From Rhodospirillales bacterium (GTDB taxonomy: Bacteria > Pseudomonadota > Alphaproteobacteria > Rhodospirillales > Casp-alpha2), in NCBI GenBank assembly GCA_021775095.1, contig JAJFII010000009.1, forward strand, positions 1-64,000: a DNA stretch of 64,000 bases, read 5' to 3'. Numbering within the stretch: position 1 is the stretch's first letter; every line of letters starts with the position of its first letter. Positions 1-9,345 of the stretch are shown here, one piece after another. The notes under the pieces are model-generated. The model was not told the DNA's origin. It saw nothing but the letters and a program-made list of their open reading frames with translations, and searched no databases. A program made the translations under genes and the position numbers.

Positions 1-271
1 TTAGGGTCAGGACCCATTAATTTCATGCAATTCTGTTTGTCCGTAAGCTTACGAATACAAGAAAACAAGCGCAAGGACATGCTGGGCATATTCGAGCCTT
101 GTTTTCGCAGAAGGCGTGAGCTTACGGACAAACCCCGAGGGACGGGGCGTTTTATCACTCTGGCTTCGTTGAAAAAACTTGAAAACCGTGGGGTTTCCTG
201 CGTCTTTCCGCCTAACAGATAAGATAAATCACCTCCGCAGAATGGATGAAATTAATGGGTCCAGAGCCTAG
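1..271. mobile_element. MITE-like element with 26-bp terminal inverted repeats
   Basis: Bases 1-26 and the reverse complement of 246-271 match at 23 of 26 positions, including 17 consecutive identical bases (10-26 against 246-262). A TA dinucleotide lies at 2-3 and again at 269-270, as expected for a TA target duplication. A second inverted repeat is nested inside (35-53 with 115-133, one mismatch), and within it a third (61-69 with 98-106). No transposase is encoded. The size, the TA ends and the nested palindromes suggest a non-autonomous element of the IS630/Tc1 type, but the family is an inference. The left end coincides with the window edge, so it may extend further. Confidence 0.6.
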
Positions 272-543
272 ATTTAGGAAGTATTTCGGGGATAGCCATA
301 TAATTTTTGACATTATTCAAAAAAATATGTAAAAATTTTACGAGTCCATTTGTTACCTGTTGCCGGTCCGGTGGGTTGCGGGAAATCTCGGTTTTTGAAC
401 CGGAAAAAAATAACGAGCATCTCACTCAGGGAATTTCCCGAACCAAGCAGATGCCACAAGGGACCCGAAATCAATTGCCGCAATAGGCGTGTTGAATTCG
501 GGATGGATTGCCGAAAGGCTTCTGAAATCACAATGGAGTGGAG
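272..543 (+). promoter_or_regulatory. Leader of the peptide ABC operon, with an AT-rich palindrome
   Basis: No gene is visible in this stretch. A TTGACA hexamer lies at 307-312, followed by an AT-rich run containing the palindrome GTAAAAATTTTAC at 329-341. A similar TGTAAAATTTTT lies at 8332-8343, near the RidA remnant next to the RpiR-type regulator. The palindrome is therefore a candidate operator for that regulator; this is inference from position and similarity. The minus 10 element is not clear. Confidence 0.3.
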
Positions 544-2085
544 ATGACAATGACACTTACAAAACTCAAGGCCTTTGCCTTTGCCAGCGTTTTGCTGGCA
601 TCCGCCCAGGCGAATGCGGAAACGATTCTTCGTTACGCAACCATCGGCGAGCCGCCGAGCCTAGATATTCAAGTGGGTACGGCGACCATATCTTCAACGA
701 TTTCGAACCATATGTTCGAAACCCTGTATGCCTTTGACAGCACTTTTACCCCGCAACTCCATCTTGCGGCCTCTGACAAGGTTGAGGATGGCGGCAAGAC
801 CTTGGTGATTACTTTGCGTGAAGGTGTTAAGTTCCACAACGGTTCGGAGCTGACAGCAAAGGATGTAACGGCATCCTTAAAACGTTGGGGCGAGCATGGC
901 TCTCGCGGCAAATTGCTAATGAAGACGGCGACCTCGGTCGCTGCAACCGGTGACTATGAAGTCACCATTAAATTATCGAAACCCAATGGCGCGTGGCGCA
1001 ATCTGCTGGCCTTTCCAAACGGCGGTCCGGTTATCTATCCGGCATCTGTGATGGCCAGGGCCGGAGCCGAACCCCTTGCCAAGGAAGACTATATCGGCAC
1101 CGGCCCCTATAAGTTCGGTGAGTGGCGCCCTAACCGGTATGTTGAACTGGTGAAGTTTGTTGATTATTCGGCTAACCCGGCACCGGCCGACGGATTGGCT
1201 GGCAAACGCGAAGCCCTGGCTGATAAAATTCGGTTTATGCCGGTTCCCGACGTGGGGACCCGGGTCAGCGGTGTGCAAGCTGGTGATTACGATTACGCGG
1301 AAAACATTCCGGGGGATTTGTTTGACGGACTGTCGGCTGACAAATCCGTCAAAATTCACCTGGGTGGGGCACCGATTTTCGGCTTGATGTTTGTCAATTC
1401 GAAACAGGGTTTGTTAAAAACCAACTTTAAACTTCGGCGTGCGATCCAGACGGCCCTCAACAAGGAACAGGCCTTGCGGGTTTCCATTGGACCGGAACGG
1501 CTGTGGGCAGCCAATGGCTCGATTTATCCAGAAGGCAGTGCCTGGTACAGTAAAGCCGGCATCGCCGCCTTTAGTGAGGGTAATCCCGAGAAGGCCAAAA
1601 AAATGGCCATAGAAGCCGGTTATGACGGAACGCCAATCAAACTGTTGGTTTCCACCAATTATCAGTTCCATTATGATCAGGCGGCAGTTTTCACCAGCCA
1701 GTTAGCGAAAGCCGGGATCAACATCCAAATGGTTGTTGTCGACTGGGCAACGCTGATCAAAAAACGAGCCCAGCCGGACCAGTGGGATATCTTTTTTACC
1801 CATCACGGTACAGTGCCGGATCCGATCCTGCTGACGCCCCTAAACGATACCTATCCCGGCTGGTGGACCACACCGGAAAAACAGGCGCTTAAAGACGAGT
1901 TCACGGGAACCTCCGATAAAGCGGCTCGGATTAAAACCTGGACCAAAATTCAGGGGCTGATGTACGAACAGGTTCCGGCCATGAAAACAGGCGAAGTTTA
2001 TGCCTATAACATCGCCTCGCCTAAACTGAAGGGCTTGCTGGAAAAGACCGTGTTCTGGCCTAGCCTTTGGGGTGTGACGAAGTAA
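544..2085 (+). CDS. Peptide/opine-type ABC transporter, periplasmic substrate-binding protein
   Basis: Solute-binding protein family 5 (DppA/OppA/NikA type), which delivers a peptide- or opine-like ligand to the permease encoded directly downstream. The N-terminus is a signal peptide (hydrophobic AFAFASVLLASA, cleavage after ANA), followed by the family opening RYATIGEPPSLD. Length is about 513 residues, normal for the family. Possible starts are GTG 538, ATG 544 and ATG 550; GGAG motifs sit correctly for both ATGs, so the start is uncertain by two codons. It heads a tight five-gene operon, followed by an amidohydrolase, so the ligand may be an N-acyl or cyclic amino-acid derivative (inference). 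Confidence 0.9.
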   Translation: MTMTLTKLKAFAFASVLLASAQANAETILRYATIGEPPSLDIQVGTATISSTISNHMFETLYAFDSTFTPQLHLAASDKVEDGGKTLVITLREGVKFHNGSELTAKDVTASLKRWGEHGSRGKLLMKTATSVAATGDYEVTIKLSKPNGAWRNLLAFPNGGPVIYPASVMARAGAEPLAKEDYIGTGPYKFGEWRPNRYVELVKFVDYSANPAPADGLAGKREALADKIRFMPVPDVGTRVSGVQAGDYDYAENIPGDLFDGLSADKSVKIHLGGAPIFGLMFVNSKQGLLKTNFKLRRAIQTALNKEQALRVSIGPERLWAANGSIYPEGSAWYSKAGIAAFSEGNPEKAKKMAIEAGYDGTPIKLLVSTNYQFHYDQAAVFTSQLAKAGINIQMVVVDWATLIKKRAQPDQWDIFFTHHGTVPDPILLTPLNDTYPGWWTTPEKQALKDEFTGTSDKAARIKTWTKIQGLMYEQVPAMKTGEVYAYNIASPKLKGLLEKTVFWPSLWGVTK

Positions 2086-2089
2086 GGCC

Positions 2090-3052
2090 GTGCTGCTTAA
2101 CTTCTTTACCTCCTATGCGATGAGGAGAACCGGTGCCGCCGCCGTTACCATGGCGGCGGCATCGGTTATCATCTTCGCCTTTATTCACCTGATTCCCGGT
2201 GATCCGACCTACGTCCTGTTGGGCGACGGAGCGACGCCTGAGCAGGCAGAAGCCCTGAGTAAAAAAATGGGCCTGGACCGACCGATTGTTGTGCAATATT
2301 TCACCTGGGCAGTTAATGTTCTGCAAGGAGACCTGGGTAAATCGCTGTTTTTTCAAGCCCCGGTTTTGGAGATCATTGCTGACGGTGCAGAAACCAGTTT
2401 GCTGCTGGCCGGGATTACCATGGTCTGGGTTGTCCTGATTGGCATTCCTATTGGCATGTTATCGGCGACCCGTCAGGGCACGGCGGTTGACCAAACCGCA
2501 TCGGGTCTGGCCATGTTATTTGCCTCCGTACCGACCTTTTGGGTCGGACTTTATCTCATTCTCATTTTTGCCGCCTGGTTGGGCTGGTTGCCAAGCTCCG
2601 GTTATCCGTCAATCTTTGAAGAGGACGGTTTATACAATTTGCGTTATTTGCTGTTGCCGAGCCTTGCTCTGGCGGCACCCAATGCGGCCCTGATTTTGCG
2701 CCTGACCCGGGCCAGCATGCTTGACGTGGCGCGTCAGGATTATGTGCGGACGGCGAGGGCCAAAGGCATCCGACCCTGGCAGGTGACGACCCGCCATATC
2801 TTCCGAAATGCCCTGCTGGCGGTTGTCGCGGCCTTCGGTTTTACCCTCGCCGGTTTGATATCAGAAGCCGTGGTTACGGAAACTGTATTTTCTCTGCCCG
2901 GCATCGGCCGCCTAGTTGTGCAATCCATATTACGGCGCGACTACCCGGTCATTCAAGGCGTCATCCTTATCATTGTCATGCTGTATTTGACGATCAATCT
3001 GGGTGTGGATCTGATCAACCGCTATCTGGACCCCCGGGTGGAACTCGAGTGA
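2090..3052 (+). CDS. Peptide ABC transporter permease, DppB type
   Basis: Inner-membrane permease subunit, 320 residues. Features seen: an N-terminal transmembrane helix ending in HLIPGDP, the hallmark of DppB/OppB proteins; several more hydrophobic helices; and the EAA-type loop near RTARAKGIRPW that contacts the ATPases. The C-terminus NRYLDPRVELE is typical. It starts with GTG four bases after the binding-protein stop and overlaps the next permease gene by one or a few bases, showing translational coupling. Confidence 0.93.
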   Translation: MLLNFFTSYAMRRTGAAAVTMAAASVIIFAFIHLIPGDPTYVLLGDGATPEQAEALSKKMGLDRPIVVQYFTWAVNVLQGDLGKSLFFQAPVLEIIADGAETSLLLAGITMVWVVLIGIPIGMLSATRQGTAVDQTASGLAMLFASVPTFWVGLYLILIFAAWLGWLPSSGYPSIFEEDGLYNLRYLLLPSLALAAPNAALILRLTRASMLDVARQDYVRTARAKGIRPWQVTTRHIFRNALLAVVAAFGFTLAGLISEAVVTETVFSLPGIGRLVVQSILRRDYPVIQGVILIIVMLYLTINLGVDLINRYLDPRVELE

Positions 3053-3912
3053 TGGATCTTCTCTCCTCCTGGTTGGTGCCCTTCCTGAAGCACCGTTTGT
3101 CTTTGTGTGGCCTGGTGGTTTTGATTGGCGTGATCCTGGCGGCGTTGCTTGCACCGGTGATCACTCCCTATGATCCGTTGGCGATGGATCCCATTGGCCG
3201 TTTGCAAACACCAAATATGGCCCACTGGTTCGGCACCGACCACTTTGGTCGCGACACCTTGTCGCGGGTGATTTATGGTGCCCGCCTGGCCCTGTTAATC
3301 GGTACTGGCGTGGTTGGGTTTGCCATGGCCACCGGTGTTCCCATCGGCGTGCTCTCGGTTCTGTTTCCCCGGGTCGGAAATGTTCTCATGCGGCTGGTGG
3401 ATCTGATGATGGCCTTTCCGGCGCTTTTATTGGCGCTGGGATTGATTGTCATCCTCGGCCAAGGGGTGACCAATGCGATCCTCGCCATCGGCGTGGTCTA
3501 TCTGACGACGACGGCGCGGATTACCTACAGTGTAGCCTTGCGTCTGAAGGCCGAAACCTTTGTTGAGGCCGGTCGCAGTATGGGGGCCAATACCTGGTGG
3601 CTGGCAACCCGTCACATCATCCCCAATTTGGTTTCACCGTTGTTGGTTCAGGCCAGTTTTGTTTTTGCCTTTGCCCAATTGGGGGCGGCGTCCCTGGATT
3701 TTCTGGGGTTAGGTGCGCCGCCGGACATTCCCAGTTGGGGCAACATGCTGGCCGAGTCCCGGCGGTATATCACCCGTGCACCCTGGCTGTTGTTCTTCCC
3801 GGGGGCAATGATTGTGCTGACTGCCTTTTCCCTAAACCTGGTTGGCGACGCCCTGCGCGATCGCCTCGATCCCCGGTTCCGCGATGAACTGGCGAACAAG
3901 GGAAAACCCTGA
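3052..3912 (+). CDS. Peptide ABC transporter permease, DppC type
   Basis: Second permease subunit, pairing with the DppB-type protein. It has an N-terminal helix and the family motif GTDHFGRDTLSRVIYGAR, then the EAA loop around EAGRSMGANTWWLATRHI. The C-terminus DALRDRLDPRFRDE is typical. The start chosen is the ATG in the TGATG overlap with the previous stop; a GTG lies one codon upstream. About 286 residues, normal length. Confidence 0.93.
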   Translation: MDLLSSWLVPFLKHRLSLCGLVVLIGVILAALLAPVITPYDPLAMDPIGRLQTPNMAHWFGTDHFGRDTLSRVIYGARLALLIGTGVVGFAMATGVPIGVLSVLFPRVGNVLMRLVDLMMAFPALLLALGLIVILGQGVTNAILAIGVVYLTTTARITYSVALRLKAETFVEAGRSMGANTWWLATRHIIPNLVSPLLVQASFVFAFAQLGAASLDFLGLGAPPDIPSWGNMLAESRRYITRAPWLLFFPGAMIVLTAFSLNLVGDALRDRLDPRFRDELANKGKP

Positions 3913-3913
3913 G

Positions 3914-4894
3914 ATGCTGAGCGTACAAGACTTGACCGTTTCGGTGATCACCGGCGAACAGCCGCTGGATATTACCCGCGCCGTGTCCTTTGACATTGGG
4001 CCGGGTGAAATTCTTGGTGTGGTCGGAGAATCGGGTTGTGGAAAAAGCATGACCTCGCTCGCCATCATGGGTTTGTTGCCAAGCAAACAGATCGCGGTTC
4101 AGTCCGGCAGAGTGTTGCTCGACGGCAGTGATATTACCCATCTGACCCCGGATCAGCGGGTTGATGTGGGCCTAAGTGGTGTTTCAATGATTTTTCAGGA
4201 GCCGATGACGTCGCTCAATCCGGTGATGCGGGTTGGCGCACAGATTATGGAAGCGCTGCGAGTCCATGACCGGGAAAACGGTCGTGATCCCTTTGCGCGA
4301 ACCCGTGAACTGTTGGATCTGGTTCATATCCCCGATGCCGCCCTGCAAATGAATGCCTATCCTCATGAGCTGTCCGGCGGCATGCGCCAGCGTATTATGA
4401 TCGCCATCGCTCTGGCTTGTAATCCAAAGATTCTGGTTGCCGACGAACCGACAACGGCGCTCGATGTGACCGTGCAATCGCAGATCCTTAATTTGATCCG
4501 GGAATTGCGTGACGAGTTGTCCATGTCAGTATTGTTCATTACCCATGACTTGGGCGTGGTCGCCCAACTGGCTGATCGGGTTTGTGTGATGTACGCCGGT
4601 CAGGTGGTTGAAACCGCCGACGTCACTCAGTTGTTTGAAAATCCAGTCCACCCTTATACCCATGGCCTGTTTTCTTGTCTGCCCGATCCCGGGCGCCGGG
4701 CAGAACCCTTGAAACCGATCCCCGGTCAGGCACCGCTGCTAATTGATATTCCGCCAGGTTGCGCCTTTGCGCCCCGTTGCGCCGATGTTACCGAGATCTG
4801 CCGATCCGGCACCTTACCCTGGGAATCCCATAGCTCCGGCCATCAGGCCCGTTGTCATCATCCAAGAACCGGGGGGCGCGGCAATGGCCAATAA
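3914..4894 (+). CDS. Peptide ABC transporter ATP-binding protein, DppD type
   Basis: First ATPase subunit of the importer. Seen in order: Walker [10 protein letters not shown]-loop [10 protein letters not shown], signature LSGGMRQR, Walker B ILVADEPT and switch histidine THD, then the oligopeptide-transporter C-terminal extension with a cysteine-rich tail ([14 protein letters not shown]) as in Fe-S-binding Dpp/Opp ATPases. The ATG at 3914 sits just after the permease stop; the frame is open upstream, but those codons overlap the permease gene. About 326 residues. Confidence 0.93.
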   Translation: MLSVQDLTVSVITGEQPLDITRAVSFDIGPGEILGVVGESGCGKSMTSLAIMGLLPSKQIAVQSGRVLLDGSDITHLTPDQRVDVGLSGVSMIFQEPMTSLNPVMRVGAQIMEALRVHDRENGRDPFARTRELLDLVHIPDAALQMNAYPHELSGGMRQRIMIAIALACNPKILVADEPTTALDVTVQSQILNLIRELRDELSMSVLFITHDLGVVAQLADRVCVMYAGQVVETADVTQLFENPVHPYTHGLFSCLPDPGRRAEPLKPIPGQAPLLIDIPPGCAFAPRCADVTEICRSGTLPWESHSSGHQARCHHPRTGGRGNGQ

Positions 4895-5861
4895 ATCGCT
4901 CATGGCGGTTCGAGAACTCAGAACAACTTTTCACGTCAAACGCGGTCGCAAGACCTATGCGCTTAAGGCCGTGGACAACGTATCCTTCGATCTGCAGAAA
5001 GGCGAAATTCTGGGTTTTGTCGGCGAAACCGGATGTGGAAAAACCACGGTGGGGCGTTCACTTATCGGGTTGAGCAAAGCCGAGGCCGGCGATGTCCGTT
5101 ACGGCGGCGTCAACATCCTGGCATTGCCAGAACGCCAGTTGCGTGAAGTTCGCCTGAACGTTCGAATGGTTTTTCAGGACCCCTATGCCTCTTTGAATCC
5201 ACGCCGCAGTATAGGCGATTCCGTCGCCGAAGCCGGTGACATTCACAAGTTGTTTGCGACGGCTGCCGAACGGTCACGCCAGATTTCCGAAACCCTGGAA
5301 AGTGTCGGCCTTGATCCATCCTTTGCCGACCGTTTCCCGCACGAACTTAGCGGCGGACAGCGTCAGCGGGTCGGCATCGCCCGCGCCATATTGCCGGTTC
5401 CCGATATCATCATTGCCGACGAGCCGGTCTCCGCCCTCGACGTCTCCATACAAGCCCAGGTGCTTAATCTTTTACTGGACCTGCAAAAAGGTTTGGGTCT
5501 GACCATCTTGTTTATCTCCCATGATCTATCGGTGGTTGGACAAATCAGCGACCGGATCGCCGTCATGTATCTCGGCCAGATTGTTGAGATTGCCGAAGCG
5601 GAACAGCTCTATCAATCACCCTTGCACCCCTATACCAGGGCGCTGATTGATGCAGTGCCCAAACCCGATCCCAAAATAAAAATCAGTGATGGTCTGGCCA
5701 TCGGCGAACCGCCCAGTCGGCTCGAGCCGCCGCCCGGATGTTCCTTTGCCAACCGGTGCCCGCTGGTACATGACGTATGCCGCCAGAGGGCGCCGGTTCT
5801 AAAGGACTTGGCAGCGGGGCGAAAAGCCGCCTGTCATGCCCTGGACGAAGTCACTAAATAA
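4884..5861 (+). CDS. Peptide ABC transporter ATP-binding protein, DppF type
   Basis: Second ATPase, completing the DppABCDF set. Walker A GETGCGKT, Q-loop FQDPYASLNPR, signature LSGGQRQR, Walker B IIIADEPVSALD and switch HD (SHDLSVVG) are all present, with the oligopeptide C-terminal domain and cysteines (CSFANRCPLVHDVC). The chosen ATG overlaps the end of the previous ATPase gene by 11 bases; ATG 4902 is an alternative. Length about 325 residues. Confidence 0.92.
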   Translation: MANKSLMAVRELRTTFHVKRGRKTYALKAVDNVSFDLQKGEILGFVGETGCGKTTVGRSLIGLSKAEAGDVRYGGVNILALPERQLREVRLNVRMVFQDPYASLNPRRSIGDSVAEAGDIHKLFATAAERSRQISETLESVGLDPSFADRFPHELSGGQRQRVGIARAILPVPDIIIADEPVSALDVSIQAQVLNLLLDLQKGLGLTILFISHDLSVVGQISDRIAVMYLGQIVEIAEAEQLYQSPLHPYTRALIDAVPKPDPKIKISDGLAIGEPPSRLEPPPGCSFANRCPLVHDVCRQRAPVLKDLAAGRKAACHALDEVTK

Positions 5862-5904
5862 CAAATCGTTTTCCCTAAGATGTTGAGAGCAGGAAAGTAA
5901 AAAA

Positions 5905-7026
5905 ATGGAACTAATACTCAGAGGTGGAACCCTATACGATCCTGCATCGGGCAAATCGGGTCGTTATGATATTGGCTTCAAGGGCGGGCGTATTGCCGCC
6001 GTTGAACGGGGATTGAACCCGGAACAGGCCCGCAAGACCGTCGACGTCACCGGCAAAACTCTGGTTCCTGGCCTGATCGATTTGCATACCCACGTTTATC
6101 ACGGCGGCACGTCCCTGGGCATTCATCCCGATAACCATGCGTTAAAAGCCGGTGTTACGACTTTTGTTGATGCGGGAAGCTCGGGCCCCGGGAACTTCGT
6201 CGGTTTTCATGATCATGTGATCGCCCCCTCACGCAGCCGAATTCTGGCGTTTTTGAATATCTCATTTCCGGGTATCTTTGGTTTTGATTTACGCGTTGGC
6301 GAATGTGAAAATCTAAAACTCTGTGATCCTGACGCGGTGCTGGCGAGAGCCCGTGAATATGCCGACCATATTATTGGCGTAAAAGTTCGGGTCGGCGAGT
6401 TTACCAGCGGTAGCAACAACATCGAACCCCTGATGTTGGCAAAACAGGCCTCTGACAAATTGGCAAAACCCTTAATGTCGCACATTGACAGGCCACCGCC
6501 CTCGATCGAGGAAGTGCTGGGGTGTCTCGGTACTGGCGACATTTTAACCCATTGTTTCCGGCCCTTCCCAAACGACCCTATTGACCTTTCTGGCGGCGTT
6601 AAAAAAGAAGTTCTGGACGCCCGGGCGCGTGGCGTGGTTTTTGATACGGGTCACGGCAAAGGTTCCTTCGGGTTTGAGTCTGCGTCCAAAATGCTGGAAT
6701 TGGGGTTCGAGCCCGACGTCATCAGCAGTGATGTTCATGCGGAAAGTGTGATCGGACCGGCCCATGATCTGTTGCATGTGATGTCCAAATTTATGGCCTT
6801 GGGAATGGGTTTCGAAAAGGTCGTCGAAAAAGCCACCGTCGCCGCCGCCAAGGCAATCAATCAGACGGATATCGGCCATCTGGGTGTTGGTGCCCTGGGA
6901 GATGTGACGATCCTGCATGAGGAAACCGGTTCTTTTGAGTTTTTTGATGTCATTGGCGAACGCATTGTTTCTGATCGGAAGCTGGTGTGTGATGGATTGG
7001 TGATTAATGGCACCCATCGGCAGTAG
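5905..7026 (+). CDS. Amidohydrolase/deacetylase-family metal-dependent hydrolase
   Basis: Amidohydrolase-superfamily enzyme of 373 residues, similar to dihydroorotase-like and N-acyl deacetylase-like proteins. The metal ligands are all visible: HTH (H61, H63), a lysine likely to be carboxylated (K160, GVKVRVGEF), H193 (MSHIDRP), H216 (LTHCF) and D276 (SSDVH). The small beta-sandwich halves at both ends are present. A good ribosome site (CAGGAAAG) precedes ATG 5905. It lies 43 bases after the importer operon on the same strand, so it probably processes the imported compound; the substrate is not known from the sequence. Confidence 0.85.
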   Translation: MELILRGGTLYDPASGKSGRYDIGFKGGRIAAVERGLNPEQARKTVDVTGKTLVPGLIDLHTHVYHGGTSLGIHPDNHALKAGVTTFVDAGSSGPGNFVGFHDHVIAPSRSRILAFLNISFPGIFGFDLRVGECENLKLCDPDAVLARAREYADHIIGVKVRVGEFTSGSNNIEPLMLAKQASDKLAKPLMSHIDRPPPSIEEVLGCLGTGDILTHCFRPFPNDPIDLSGGVKKEVLDARARGVVFDTGHGKGSFGFESASKMLELGFEPDVISSDVHAESVIGPAHDLLHVMSKFMALGMGFEKVVEKATVAAAKAINQTDIGHLGVGALGDVTILHEETGSFEFFDVIGERIVSDRKLVCDGLVINGTHRQ

Positions 7027-7109
7027 GGTTTAGGCTTTGTCTACGTCAAACCTGTTTGCCAAAATGCGGCCTTTGTTTGATCGGTATGCAGGTCGATTTT
7101 ACTAATTTA

Positions 7110-7988
7110 TCAATCGCCAACCGGTTGGGGTTTAGTCGAGTTTTGTACGGCGACGATGGATGAGCGAATTCGCCGTAACATTTCGCGGGTTTCTTCTGGT
7201 TTGGAAATGGCGACGCCAGTGGCCAGGACATCGAGGACCGCTGCGAACACCAACCGGGACGCTGTCGGTTTGTACATATCGCCATCTTCCGGCACGTCGA
7301 TAACCAAAGCAATGTCACAGGCGTCGACCAGGGGCGAGTCCGGTCGGGTCAGGCAAATGGATGTGGCTTCATATTGATTGGCAATGGCGGCGCAATCGAT
7401 CAGCGATTGCGGCAGACCGGTCGACGAAATGGCAAAAACCACGTCGCCGGGACCAAAGGTCGAAATCAGCATGCGCTGGCGGTACCCGTCGGATTCAGCT
7501 TCGGCCGGAATTCCCAGTCGAAAAAACCGGTTCGCGCCTTCCGAAGCGACATTTGCCGAACCACCACCAACACCAATAAAGGCAATGCGTTTGGCCTTTG
7601 ATAAAACGTCAATCGCCTGTTCGAGATCTTTTGATGCCAGTTGGCTGCGGGCGCTGTTGAGCCGGTCTACGAGTAAATCAAAGACCCGTCCGACCAGGGC
7701 GTCGGACGATGTCAATTGCCGATCGGATTCTTCCAGATAACGAATGCTGACGGCGACATTTTGCGCCAGTTTGATTTTGAACTCCTTGAACCCGTCGCAT
7801 TTCAGGGAATGGCAAAGCCGGTTTACCGTCGCAACACTGACCCCGGAGGCTTTGGCAATTTCTGACAGGGTCGAATGGACCGCCGTATTCAGGTTTTTGA
7901 GAATGTAATCGGCGACCCGCCGTTCACTAGCCGGAAGCTGGTCGCCGACCTTCTGCAATTCCGCTATCACGTCAATGGCTGGAACCAT
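7110..7988 (-). CDS. MurR/RpiR-family transcriptional regulator
   Basis: About 292 residues. The N-terminal helix-turn-helix of the RpiR type spans roughly residues 5-80 (SEIAKASGVSVATVNRLCHSL). A C-terminal SIS sugar/phosphate-binding domain begins at RIAFIGVGGGSANVASEG and includes FAISSTGLPQSLIDCAAIAN. It is convergent with the amidohydrolase gene and lies beside RidA remnants, an arrangement suggesting that it regulates the importer/amidohydrolase genes in response to a catabolite. The ligand is unknown. Confidence 0.9.
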   Translation of the reverse strand: MVPAIDVIAELQKVGDQLPASERRVADYILKNLNTAVHSTLSEIAKASGVSVATVNRLCHSLKCDGFKEFKIKLAQNVAVSIRYLEESDRQLTSSDALVGRVFDLLVDRLNSARSQLASKDLEQAIDVLSKAKRIAFIGVGGGSANVASEGANRFFRLGIPAEAESDGYRQRMLISTFGPGDVVFAISSTGLPQSLIDCAAIANQYEATSICLTRPDSPLVDACDIALVIDVPEDGDMYKPTASRLVFAAVLDVLATGVAISKPEETREMLRRIRSSIVAVQNSTKPQPVGD

Positions 7989-8029
7989 TTTTTAATCTCG
8001 TTTATCCCTGTTCATGCCAGACTAGCCCA

Positions 8030-8503
8030 TCAGGCCGGAGGTATATAGGCAACAACGTCAATTTCCACCTTGGTACGGACCAGGAAATTCGATTGGACCG
8101 CCGAACGGGCCGATTTGCCAATGGGGAAACTTTCCGCGCCGGCACGAACCGCGCGCAAAAAGCGGATAGGGCCGCTGGTATTGCTTTTCTCACCGCCCGT
8201 ATAATCGTAAATCATTATTTTCTCCTGTGCAGTTTTTACAGATTGTAAAATAAATTACTATCCATAAATAATTGAATTTTATAACATAATTATGAGAAAT
8301 TATAAATAAGTTATCCCCATTATAAAAGTTGTGTAAAATTTTTCCAGACTCAGAAATTGCCATTCTTTGGCACGATGTCCATGGCCACGGTAAATCCGCA
8401 GGAGATTGGAACCTGTCCGGAGCCCGGAATGGCTCCGACAACTCCCCGCATCCGTGCAATATTTTGCAGGAAATGACCCGTTGAAGGGATGAAAAACTGG
8501 CAC
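8030..8503 (-). pseudogene. Decayed RidA-family (YjgF/UK114) gene in two pieces
   Basis: On the minus strand, 8503 to about 8350 encodes a RidA-like N-terminus (HPFNGSFPAKY, then LRTGSNLLRI). The reading then switches frame to SCGFTVAMDIVPKNGNF and stops. After about 130 AT-rich bases, 8215-8030 encodes 61 residues that resemble a RidA C-terminus (FPIGKSARSAV, then TKVEIDVVAY). This second piece has its own strong ribosome site (AGGAGA) before ATG 8215, so a short peptide may still be made. RidA deaminases often accompany RpiR regulators and amino-acid catabolic hydrolases, which fits. The reading as one broken gene is inference. Confidence 0.5.
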
Positions 8504-8630
8504 CTTATCTTATATGATGGAGATCGGGCGTTTGCGGCGTCTCGAACGTCGGGCAGGCTGTCATACGGTTTGACGATGTTTGAGGCGAACGTTAACCTGT
8601 CGAGGTGTAAATCACGGGATTGGATCGTTT

Positions 8631-9317
8631 ATGGGCCGGAAAAAAGCATTACAGAGCAGGCCCCTATTTTGCCTTTGCGTTGCCGGTTGGCTGGTCCAGT
8701 TGGCAACCCCTGTGCATGCCCAAACGATCAAAAATCAGGAGACAATCATCGACACGTCAAAGTCGTTTGAATGCACGGACGTAACCATCGATTATGCTAA
8801 TGATCCGTCGTTGACCCGGGAAGAACGATTGCACCTCATGGATCAGGCTCTGTATCATTCCCTTGGCCAGTTCGATGCCTGTCAGGCGCAACGAACGGGT
8901 GCCAGCGCCGAAAACGCAGCAGCGGGCAGCGCCGGTTCGGGAACGGCGGGCGGCACCGGAACGTCAGGTGACTCCGTTGCTTCCACTGACATGTCTGGTG
9001 ACGAAACCTCGGCGTCTGGCGAAGCAACCGCTGGCGAAGCGGCAATGGTTACACCCAGCGAGGCCACCTCGACGTCAGGCTGGCCAAACCCGGACGCGGG
9101 TCAACAACCTGAGGAAGCGGCTGACGGCGCTGAACTGGGTGGAAACCCAGTGGCCCATGACAATGGGAAGGTCCCGGATGATATTCCGCCAGCAGATAAT
9201 GACAGCATTTTGGAAGCCCAGATCAGACAGGCGGCGATGCGTGAAAGCGATCCGGAAACAAAAGCAAAACTGTGGGACGAATATCGTAAATATAAGGGAC
9301 TGCCTGCCGTGCAATAG
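8631..9317 (+). CDS. Secreted acidic, low-complexity protein (first gene of the motor/vWA cluster)
   Basis: About 228 residues, no family recognised. An N-terminal signal peptide (positive MGRKK, hydrophobic core, cleavage near VHA at residue 30) is followed by a short region with two cysteines. Then comes a long Gly/Ser/Ala/Thr/Glu-rich, probably disordered stretch (roughly residues 90-190) and a charged C-terminal helix (ILEAQIRQAAMRES, then KLWDEYRKYKGLP). A TTG start at 8580 is possible, but ATG 8631 gives the signal peptide a normal N-terminus. It begins an eight-gene same-strand cluster with short gaps or overlaps. Confidence 0.7.
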   Translation: MGRKKALQSRPLFCLCVAGWLVQLATPVHAQTIKNQETIIDTSKSFECTDVTIDYANDPSLTREERLHLMDQALYHSLGQFDACQAQRTGASAENAAAGSAGSGTAGGTGTSGDSVASTDMSGDETSASGEATAGEAAMVTPSEATSTSGWPNPDAGQQPEEAADGAELGGNPVAHDNGKVPDDIPPADNDSILEAQIRQAAMRESDPETKAKLWDEYRKYKGLPAVQ

Positions 9318-9345
9318 GCGGTGCCGGTTGAAAAGGAAAACCAAG

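Noticed and set aside
25-222. A 65-codon frame inside the MITE-like element
   Set aside because: It spans the nested inverted repeats and has no similarity to transposases; the palindromes explain the sequence better.
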